Assembly (NCBI GenBank): GCA_020636375.1
Contig: JACJXZ010000009.1
Span: 338,815-402,814, forward strand
Direction of reading: 5' to 3'
DNA from: Lewinellaceae bacterium
Lineage (GTDB): Bacteria > Bacteroidota > Bacteroidia > Chitinophagales > Saprospiraceae
DNA length: 64,000 bases
Under the pieces are notes generated by a model. That model saw only the letters and a list, made by a program, of their open reading frames with translations. It did not search any database and was not told where the DNA came from. The translations under genes were made by a program, and so were the position numbers. Shown here piece by piece: positions 57,456-64,000 of this stretch (positions are counted from its first letter, which is position 1; every line of letters starts with the position of its first letter).

Positions 57456-57872
57456 ATGGCGTTGTCGTTTGAAAAACTGAATGCGGATATGGTAGGGGCA
57501 TGGGCCAGCGGCCTGTGCGCTATGCATTGTGCGGCAACGCCATTGTTGTTTGCTGCCCAGGCTTCCGCCCAGGCCGGCCAGCACCTGTGTGGTGGAGCGG
57601 AGCTACCCTGGTACTGGTTGGTAATAGATTGGGCATTTTTACTGTTTGCCTTTTTCGCTATTTACTATACATCGAGGCAGGTAGCCGCCGCCTGGGTGAA
57701 GTGGGGCATGTGGGCAGCCTGGTCGGCCATTGCGCTGAGCATTATTATGGAGGCCATGCATTGGCATCTGTGGGGGCATGCGCCTCTATATGCTAGTGCT
57801 GTCGTGTTGATTGGCCTGCATTTGTATAATCATCGGCAGTGCCGAAGTTGCCGATCAGAAAACGAATATTAA
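57456..57872 (+). CDS. MerC family membrane protein
   Basis: A 138-residue protein with four hydrophobic helices. The N-terminal GAWASGLCAMHCAATPLLFA carries the Cys-x-x-x-Cys metal-binding motif of MerC, LVIDWAFLLFAFFAIYYTS and IALSIIMEAMHWHLWGHAPL are later helices, and the tail HLYNHRQCRSCRSEN has a second Cys pair. MerC proteins transport Hg2+ or other soft/heavy metals; in a Zur-type operon it may move zinc or sense stress. It lies 6 bases after the cupin gene. Confidence 0.78.
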   Translation: MALSFEKLNADMVGAWASGLCAMHCAATPLLFAAQASAQAGQHLCGGAELPWYWLVIDWAFLLFAFFAIYYTSRQVAAAWVKWGMWAAWSAIALSIIMEAMHWHLWGHAPLYASAVVLIGLHLYNHRQCRSCRSENEY

Positions 57873-57882
57873 AACACAACTC

Positions 57883-58587
57883 ATGATAGAAGCCTACAAC
57901 CTCAGCAAATCCTTCAATGGCCAGCCCGCCCTCAAACAGCTCAACCTGGCCGTGGCGCCCGGCGAGATCTACGCGCTCCTGGGCGCCAATGGGGCCGGCA
58001 AGACCACCACCATCCACCTTTTTCTCAACTTCCTGAAGCCGGATGAAGGAGAAGCCCGCATCGACGGGCAAAATGTGGCGGCCAACCCACAGCGCGCCCG
58101 CGCCCAAATCGCTTACATCCCGGAGAATATACAGCTGTACCCCAACCTCAGCGGCATGGAGAACCTGGCTTATTTCTCGGCGCTGACGGGGAAAAAGTAC
58201 GAACGGGCAGAACTGGAGATGTTCCTCACCGAAGCGGGGCTTGAGCCAGAGGCTTTTGACAAGCGCGCCCGCTACTACTCCAAAGGGATGCGCCAGAAAA
58301 CGGGCATAGCCATCGCTCTGGCCAAGCAGGCCAAAGCCCTGCTGCTCGACGAGCCCACTTCCGGCCTCGACCCCCAGGCCAGTAATGAGTTTGCCAGCCT
58401 GTTGAAACGGCTCAGCGAATATGGCATAGCCACGCTGATGGCCACTCACGACCTGTTCAGGGCCAAGGAGACCGCCACCCATATTGGCATCATGCGGTCC
58501 GGAGAACTGGTGCAGTCGCTGCGCCCGAAGGAGATCGGCCAGGCCGGCCTGGAAGCCCTTTATCTGCAACAAATGTCCCAGCCATGA
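57883..58587 (+). CDS. ABC transporter ATP-binding protein
   Basis: A 234-residue ATPase: Walker A GANGAGKTTT (about residues 37-46), signature YYSKGMRQKTGIAIALAKQA, Walker B ALLLDEPTSGLD and switch His MATHDLF. It resembles the NosF/CcmA-type ATPases that power ABC-2 permeases. The ATG at 57883 (MIEAYNLSKSF) gives the family start. It overlaps the following permease by ATGA and is 10 bases from the MerC gene. Confidence 0.92.
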   Translation: MIEAYNLSKSFNGQPALKQLNLAVAPGEIYALLGANGAGKTTTIHLFLNFLKPDEGEARIDGQNVAANPQRARAQIAYIPENIQLYPNLSGMENLAYFSALTGKKYERAELEMFLTEAGLEPEAFDKRARYYSKGMRQKTGIAIALAKQAKALLLDEPTSGLDPQASNEFASLLKRLSEYGIATLMATHDLFRAKETATHIGIMRSGELVQSLRPKEIGQAGLEALYLQQMSQP

Positions 58588-59990
58588 TACGATTGATCTT
58601 TCTGAACGAACTCAAAGGCAGCCTGCGGGACCGGCGCGTACAACTGCTGGCCGGCTTCACGCTATTGCTGCTGGCGCTGTCGGCCTGGACGGGCCATGGC
58701 GCCTACGAACACCTGCAGGCAGCGCGCAGCAAGGCCGCAGAAAAAGCCGAGGCCCAGTGGGACAGCCTGGGAGACTACAACCCGCACGGCGCCGCCCATT
58801 ATGGCACCTACGCCTATCGGCCCCTGGGGCTGCTGCGTATGCTGGATGCGGGCGTACAGCCCTACACAGGTGATGTGCTTAAGGTGGAGGGGCACGTACA
58901 AAATGAAGCAATGTACGCCGAAGCCTCCCGCAGTACTTCTCTGATGCGGCTCAGCCAGTTTCAGCCGGCTTTAGTCTTACAAGCTATTGTGCCTCTGCTG
59001 CTGATCTTTCTGGCTTTCGGGAGCATAGCCCGGGAACGGGAACAGGGGGTGCTCAAAATGCTGGTACTGCAGGGCGCCAGCATATTGCAACTGATGGCCG
59101 GTAAAGCACTGGCCTACTGGAGCATCAGCCTCGGGCTGCTCTTAGCTATGGTGGCACTGATGGCGCTGCTGTACGGCGGACAGGTAGACTGGGCAACGCT
59201 GGGCGTTTTTCTGCTTTGCTATGCGCTGTATTATCTGTTGGTTGCGCTGCTTTCGGTTTATGTCTCCGGACGGGCGCAGCGCAGCAGTAGCGCCCTGGCC
59301 CTTTTGCTGGGCGCCTGGCTGGTATGGGTGTTCATCGTGCCTAAGTTAGCCGCGCAGCTGGGGCAAAGCCTCTATCCATTGCCCAGCCGCATTGCCTTCG
59401 AAGAACAGATGCAGGAAGACCGCCAAAAAGGGCTCGATGGGCACAACCCCTCCGACCAACGCCGGAAAGCGCTGGAAGAACAGGTGTTGAAAGAATACGG
59501 AGTAGACTCCATAGCGCAACTGCCCATCAATTTTGATGGCATAGCCATGCAAGCCGATGAGGAGTACGGCAATCAGGTATGGGACAAGCACTTCGGCCAG
59601 TATTTTCAAACCATACAGCAGCAGAACCGCGTCATTCAATGGGCTTCTGTCCTTGCGCCATTCCTGGCCGTACGCAATCTGAGCATGGCCCTCGCGGGCA
59701 CCAGCCTGTATGGCCATCTTCATTTCCAAAGGTCAGTAGAAGACTACCGGCGGCATTGGGTCAAAACCCTAAACGACAAGCACGCCTACGGTGGCTCCCA
59801 AAGCGGCGATTGGGGGTGGAAAGCAGAGGCGGCCTTTTTCCAGTCGATGGAAGATTTCACTTATCAGCCTCCCGGCGCGAGGTGGGCCTTGTCGAACCGC
59901 TGGCCTGAGCTGGCCGTCCTGCTGGCCTGGTTTTTGCTGGCCATCGGCGCATTAGCCTCTGCAAAGCGCATATCCGTATTGGAAACCTAA
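58584..59990 (+). CDS. ABC-2 type transporter permease (DUF3526-like), first of two
   Basis: A 468-residue membrane protein. An N-terminal helix (LLAGFTLLLLALSAWTGHGA), a large periplasmic loop, helices ALVLQAIVPLLLIFLAFGSI and further TMs with REREQGVLKMLVLQGASILQ (a typical ABC-2 coupling segment), a second extracytoplasmic region around YGVDSIAQLPINFDGIAMQA, and a last helix LAVLLAWFLLAIGALASAKR. It partners the ATPase it overlaps and the permease that follows. The exported molecule is unknown; related NosY-type pairs act in copper-enzyme maturation. Confidence 0.82.
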   Translation: MIRLIFLNELKGSLRDRRVQLLAGFTLLLLALSAWTGHGAYEHLQAARSKAAEKAEAQWDSLGDYNPHGAAHYGTYAYRPLGLLRMLDAGVQPYTGDVLKVEGHVQNEAMYAEASRSTSLMRLSQFQPALVLQAIVPLLLIFLAFGSIAREREQGVLKMLVLQGASILQLMAGKALAYWSISLGLLLAMVALMALLYGGQVDWATLGVFLLCYALYYLLVALLSVYVSGRAQRSSSALALLLGAWLVWVFIVPKLAAQLGQSLYPLPSRIAFEEQMQEDRQKGLDGHNPSDQRRKALEEQVLKEYGVDSIAQLPINFDGIAMQADEEYGNQVWDKHFGQYFQTIQQQNRVIQWASVLAPFLAVRNLSMALAGTSLYGHLHFQRSVEDYRRHWVKTLNDKHAYGGSQSGDWGWKAEAAFFQSMEDFTYQPPGARWALSNRWPELAVLLAWFLLAIGALASAKRISVLET

Positions 59991-60008
59991 CCTAAAACCC
60001 TGAGCTAC

Positions 60009-61418
60009 ATGAACGTTTTCAGCCTATTGTCAATAGAGTGGGCGCAACTGCGCCGTTCCTGGATGCGGCAGGCCGCTCTGGCCATCTATCTGCTGCTGGG
60101 GATATATGCGGTTTTCTCCGGCCAGCGCTACGTGCAAAAGTGGGCGGCTGCCGTCGCCCATGTAGAAGCCAAAGAACAGGAGATGGCAGAACAGGCCCTG
60201 GCCTGGTATGCGGATAGCATCAAAGGGCCTGAGGACCGCCCCTGGGTCGATATTTATCAGCCGCTCTGGGCATCCTGGTACACGGGCAGTTACCTGTGTA
60301 AAGAACCGGCGCCGCTTGCCCTCGCGAGCCTCGGTGTTTCGGATACCCGTCCGAACTACGCCCGCATTACCCGTTTCAGCAGCCCGTTCGATACCCGCAA
60401 CAAGCCGGAGCTGATCAATCCGGAACAGCTGATGGCCGGGCATTTCGACCTGGCCTTTGTGCTGGTGTTTCTCAGCCCATTGCTGTTGTTGTTGCTGAGC
60501 TATGACATACTGGGTTATGAACGGGATCAGGGCATGCTGCCCCTGCTGCGCCTGCAGGCCGGCCGCCTGGCGGGCTGGGTTGGCCTACGGCTGGGTTTTC
60601 AATGGGCCCTGGCCAGCCTGGCCACCGCTGCGCTCTGGCTGTTGGCAGGCGCCGTAGCCGGTTACTGGGGTATAGGCCTATGGGCTGGCCTGTTGCTGAG
60701 CCTGCTGTACCTGTTGCTCTGGGCGGCTGCCGTTGCCCTGGTGATCTCCTTCCGGCAGGGGCTGGCCTTCAACGCGCTGGCTTTGGCCCTGCTCTGGATG
60801 GGCGTCAGCATATTGCTGCCTGCGGCAGCGAACCTATGGGGACAAAGCCAATACCCCCATTCCTTCAGCACCGAGATCACGGATGCCCAGCGGGCGGAGC
60901 TTTACGCGCTTTACGAGAAAGAAGCGAAGGTCCTGGAGCCCATCGTTTTACGAGAATTCCCGGAAGCCCGCAATACGCCCTACCTGCAAGATACTGCCCG
61001 GGACCCGCTCATTGACCGCCACTACTACGATGTAGCGGGCCTGGTGCTGAACCAAAAAGCGGCCGCCGTCGCCAACGAAACCGAAGAAGGCCGGGAACGG
61101 CTGGCCCGGCAGTCTGTCTGGTACAACCCGGTTTATGCTCTGCAAATGGGGCTGGACGAAATCGCGGGCAATGGCTCTCCTGCCTATTTGGCCTTTCGCA
61201 ATGACATCAGCCTAAGCGTAAAGGCAAAACTCAAACAACTCCTGGAATTTGCAATGCAGCAAATATCTATGGATACCGAAAAATTCCAGCAACTCCGTCA
61301 GACAGTTGGCGCCAATCAGCACTACGCCGGCCAGGCGCCGGGCAGAAGCTGGCTGGTATTGCTGCTGTACGTGCTGATTGTGGGCGGGGCGGGAATTTGG
61401 CGGCTGCGGCGATTGTAA
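60009..61418 (+). CDS. ABC-2 type transporter permease (DUF3526-like), second of two
   Basis: A 469-residue paralogue of the preceding permease with the same layout: N-terminal TM (AALAIYLLLGIYAVFSGQRY), large loop, FDLAFVLVFLSPLLLLLLSY, coupling segment YERDQGMLPLLRLQAGRLAG, TMs LLSLLYLLLWAAAVALVISF and FNALALALLWMGVSILLPAA, second loop with RELARQSVWY-like segments (RERLARQSVWYNPVYALQMG) and a final TM. It probably forms a heterodimer with its neighbour (18 bases apart). Confidence 0.82.
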   Translation: MNVFSLLSIEWAQLRRSWMRQAALAIYLLLGIYAVFSGQRYVQKWAAAVAHVEAKEQEMAEQALAWYADSIKGPEDRPWVDIYQPLWASWYTGSYLCKEPAPLALASLGVSDTRPNYARITRFSSPFDTRNKPELINPEQLMAGHFDLAFVLVFLSPLLLLLLSYDILGYERDQGMLPLLRLQAGRLAGWVGLRLGFQWALASLATAALWLLAGAVAGYWGIGLWAGLLLSLLYLLLWAAAVALVISFRQGLAFNALALALLWMGVSILLPAAANLWGQSQYPHSFSTEITDAQRAELYALYEKEAKVLEPIVLREFPEARNTPYLQDTARDPLIDRHYYDVAGLVLNQKAAAVANETEEGRERLARQSVWYNPVYALQMGLDEIAGNGSPAYLAFRNDISLSVKAKLKQLLEFAMQQISMDTEKFQQLRQTVGANQHYAGQAPGRSWLVLLLYVLIVGGAGIWRLRRL

Positions 61419-61434
61419 GATCAAAACACCCAAC

Positions 61435-63645
61435 ATGTACACTCATACCCGACTGGCACTGCTGTTTTTTATGTTAACCTTTTTTCTGGTAGCCCAAGGC
61501 CAGGACAACAACTTCCCTCCTCCAGATACGCCGGTAGTAATTCGGGCCGCTCAGGCGGTAGATAAAATAACGATAGACGGGAAGCTGGACGAAAGAGCCT
61601 GGCAAAGGGCAACACCCGTTACGGATTTTTTCAGAATGGAGCCCCGGCAGGGTGGTGATTACCAATACCACACATCCGTCCAGATACTTTTTGACGAACG
61701 CAATCTATACGTAGGGGCATTCTGCACGGATTCGATGGGAAGAAACGGCATCCGGGTACAAGACCTGCGCCGCGATTTCACCTGGGGGGAAAATGATATA
61801 TTCGGTATCCAACTCGACCCACAAAACCTCCGGCAGTATTGCGTAAGCTTTCAGGCCACCCCCTACGGCAGCCAAAGAGACCTGCAAAACTTTAACGATA
61901 ACAACACGGACAATGACTGGAATGCCCTGTGGGCCGTGCGTACAACCCGGACAGATACCGGTTATTATGCAGAATTCGCCATCCCCTTCAAGTCCCTTCG
62001 CTACGAATTGCCGGAAAAAGGCGATTCCAGCAGTTGGGGGATCACCTTCACCCGGTTAGCGCGCAGAGATTACGAACAAACTGTATTCCCCCCTATACCT
62101 CAGTCCTTCTCCCCTTATCGAATGACCTATGCTGCGGAACTCAGAGGGCTGACATTACCCAAACCCAGCACCAACATCCGTGCAGAACCCTATACCCTTT
62201 ACCAATATGACCGCCTCACAGAGGGGGCAAATACTACTGCCAAACAACAACCCAAGATAGGCGGGGATATAAAATGGGCAATCACCCCTAAATCCGTAAT
62301 GGATTTTACTTTTAATACCGACTTTGCCCAGGCTGATGTCGACCGGGCCGTCAATAACCTGGAGCGCTTCAACATCTTTTTCCCGGAAAGGAGGCAATTC
62401 TTTCTGGAAAATTCCGGCATTTGGGCAGGAGCTAATAACCGCTCGGTTGTCCCTTTCTTCAGCCGCCGGATCGGCCTGCAGGGCAACTTTAATGCAGAAC
62501 CGGCCCCCATACATGCAGGAGCAAGATATACCTCCCGCAATGAGCAGCGAGCCATTGCCGGCCTATACATGCATCAGGCAGAAACGGATCGCTCGCCTGG
62601 GGCCAGCTTTGCGGTAGCGAGATACCAGCACAACTACGGTAAAGAAAACAATGCCGGGGTTATGCTTACTCATCGCATGGATGAAGCCTCCGAAGCACTC
62701 GGCCTGGAGGCCAGCCATAATTCTACCCTTACTTTGGATGGGCTGGTGCGCCCCCGGGATGAATTTACCCTGTCTTATATGCTGTCGGGCTCCAGGGATA
62801 ATGCTAATGATACCCTTGGTATAGGGGGGCGGATTTTTGCGGGCTATTCTACCAATGACTTTTACCTGGGATGGCTCACCAATTTTGTATCCGATGCTTA
62901 TCGCCCCGACATGGGTTTTGTCTTTCAGGAAAATGTGATCTATCATAACCCCGGCGGCTATTTCATCTGGCGCCCCAGGAACATCCCCTGGATTAGGCGC
63001 TTTGACCCGGGCGCTTTCGTTAATTACTACCATGATTTTAAGAACCCGGGCAACTTTCAGCAAGCCAACCTGTATCTCTTTCCCATTTATTTGATCTTTA
63101 CCAATGGCAGTTTCCTGGAGTATGCCATTTTCCCGACCTGGCAGAACATCAATTTCAGCTTTGCCCCGCTGGGCGTACCTATTGAGCAAGACAGCTATTA
63201 CTACACCCGCCAACAAGTCCGGTTTAATACAGACCAATCGGCCAGGCTATCGGGCTCGGGCAGCATCAACTGGGGCCGGTTTTACAACGGCCGGCGCACA
63301 AGCCTGAATGCAGGCCTACGCTATGCCCCTTCTGTGCATGCTGCAATCACAGTAGATTACGAATATAATGACCTCACAAATCTGGGAATCGGCCAAACTG
63401 ATCTATCTACCCACCTGGTGTCCGTAGGAACGCGGTTTGCACTCAACCCACGCTTACAGTTATCTAGCTTTTACCAATATAACAGTTTCGATAAACAAGG
63501 CCGGTGGAACCTGCGGTTTAGTTGGGAATACCAGCCCCTATCGTTCCTGTACATTGTCTTCAACGATGCAAGAATAAACGACTTGGATGATCCTTTTCAG
63601 GAGCAGCAGGTCATTTCGAAAATAACTTTCGTAAAACAGTTTTGA
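61435..63645 (+). CDS. DUF5916 outer-membrane protein with carbohydrate-binding family 9-like domain
   Basis: A 736-residue exported protein. Signal peptide to about residue 22; CBM9-like/DOMON-type beta-sandwich (DKITIDGKLDERAWQRATPV, EPRQGGDYQYHTSVQILFDE, about 35-230); then DUF5916, with GGDIKWAITPKSVMDFTFNT, DVDRAVNNLERFNIFFPERR and QFFLENSGIW, and a predicted beta-barrel ending QVISKITFVKQF. Such proteins are seen as outer-membrane barrels of unknown role in Bacteroidota. Here it is the last gene of the operator-controlled operon (16 bases after the permease). Confidence 0.82.
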   Translation: MYTHTRLALLFFMLTFFLVAQGQDNNFPPPDTPVVIRAAQAVDKITIDGKLDERAWQRATPVTDFFRMEPRQGGDYQYHTSVQILFDERNLYVGAFCTDSMGRNGIRVQDLRRDFTWGENDIFGIQLDPQNLRQYCVSFQATPYGSQRDLQNFNDNNTDNDWNALWAVRTTRTDTGYYAEFAIPFKSLRYELPEKGDSSSWGITFTRLARRDYEQTVFPPIPQSFSPYRMTYAAELRGLTLPKPSTNIRAEPYTLYQYDRLTEGANTTAKQQPKIGGDIKWAITPKSVMDFTFNTDFAQADVDRAVNNLERFNIFFPERRQFFLENSGIWAGANNRSVVPFFSRRIGLQGNFNAEPAPIHAGARYTSRNEQRAIAGLYMHQAETDRSPGASFAVARYQHNYGKENNAGVMLTHRMDEASEALGLEASHNSTLTLDGLVRPRDEFTLSYMLSGSRDNANDTLGIGGRIFAGYSTNDFYLGWLTNFVSDAYRPDMGFVFQENVIYHNPGGYFIWRPRNIPWIRRFDPGAFVNYYHDFKNPGNFQQANLYLFPIYLIFTNGSFLEYAIFPTWQNINFSFAPLGVPIEQDSYYYTRQQVRFNTDQSARLSGSGSINWGRFYNGRRTSLNAGLRYAPSVHAAITVDYEYNDLTNLGIGQTDLSTHLVSVGTRFALNPRLQLSSFYQYNSFDKQGRWNLRFSWEYQPLSFLYIVFNDARINDLDDPFQEQQVISKITFVKQF

Positions 63646-63669
63646 TACGCCTATCCCGAACGGCTCACC

Positions 63670-64000
63670 CTACCCCAAATAAGCCGAATACATCCACACC
63701 AGTTTTTCCTGCTCGCGTATGTAATCGCTCATGAGTGCATTGGTGCCTTCGTCGCCGGATTCCCCGGACAGTTCGAGCAGTTCCCGCTCAAGGGGGAGCA
63801 GCACTTCGTAGCCTTTCAGGATCTCCTTCACCGCTGCCACGCCATCGGAAACATTCTTCGCTTCCCTGATGCCGGAAACTGCAGAATAGTCGGTGTAGGT
63901 GTGCAGCGGCGTGAAGCCCAGAGTGAGGATGCGTTCGGCAATTTCGTCAATTTTAATGAGCGAGTCGTTGTACAGCTCTTCAAATTTGGCGTGCAACTCA
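63670..64000 (-). CDS. dps: Dps family DNA-protection/ferritin-like protein (5' end outside window)
   Basis: The C-terminal 109 residues, open to the window edge. HAKFEELYNDSLIKIDEIAE is the Dps helix that follows the ferroxidase His/Asp site (the D and E of this segment are ligands at the dimer interface), and AERILTLGFTPLHTYTDYSA is a family signature. Dps binds DNA and stores iron oxidised by peroxide. The protein ends EKLVWMYSAYLG, a usual ending in Bacteroidota Dps. Confidence 0.85.
   Translation of the reverse strand, partial: ELHAKFEELYNDSLIKIDEIAERILTLGFTPLHTYTDYSAVSGIREAKNVSDGVAAVKEILKGYEVLLPLERELLELSGESGDEGTNALMSDYIREQEKLVWMYSAYLG

Overview
The window looks like a chromosome fragment of a moderately GC-rich Bacteroidota bacterium, probably Saprospiria-like (Lewinella/Phaeodactylibacter/Haliscomenobacter type). 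The evidence is the gene content: a TonB receptor followed by a DUF4249 lipoprotein, the panC - glycogen synthase - DUF4270 - glmS - DUF4290 - murA block, type IX secretion (T9SS) C-terminal domains, DUF5916 and DUF4625 proteins, and promoters of the form TAnnTTTG. Genus is inference. No rRNA or tRNA gene and no CRISPR array was seen.

Left third (1-23.6 kb), intact genes: a cut RND efflux pump; two lipoproteins; an orphan IS630-type HTH domain; TonB receptor/DUF4249; the conserved cell-wall and sugar block (panC opposite glgA-like, DUF4270, glmS, DUF4290, murA); a GIY-YIG nuclease; a two-gene NAD-linked formate dehydrogenase (fused NuoE/NuoF-like subunit plus molybdopterin subunit); a T9SS cargo protein; a small membrane protein; and a Crp/Fnr regulator.

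Middle (about 23.7-48.0 kb): an accessory stretch in which nearly every gene is broken by small indels: MATE transporter, succinate-semialdehyde dehydrogenase, two MacB/FtsX-type permeases, a large AT-rich EAD11-TM-NTPase-TPR protein (candidate conflict/defence gene), an RluA-type pseudouridine synthase, a T9SS-exported glycosidase-like protein, small hypotheticals, a membrane protein, an AraC regulator, a C5 DNA methyltransferase, a flavin monooxygenase, a helix-hairpin-helix protein and an OmpA-family protein. Many breakpoints fall on GTACC, usually GGTACC, where the protein reading requires GCC/GGCC. That is a systematic TA insertion and points to a sequence-quality artefact rather than many independent pseudogenes. 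Several families of palindromic repeats lie between these genes.

Right (48.1-64 kb), essentially intact: a probable zinc-homeostasis region. A Fur/Zur-type repressor, a ZnuD-like TonB receptor, a DUF4625 lipoprotein, two paralogous CxFCG-AGPESV proteins, His-rich exported proteins, a COG0523 GTPase metallochaperone and a long operon (cupin lipoprotein, MerC protein, ABC ATPase, two ABC permeases, DUF5916 protein) are tied together by six copies of a 15-bp operator-like palindrome, TGCAAC-N3-GTTGCA, in their promoter regions. The window ends in a Dps-family gene.
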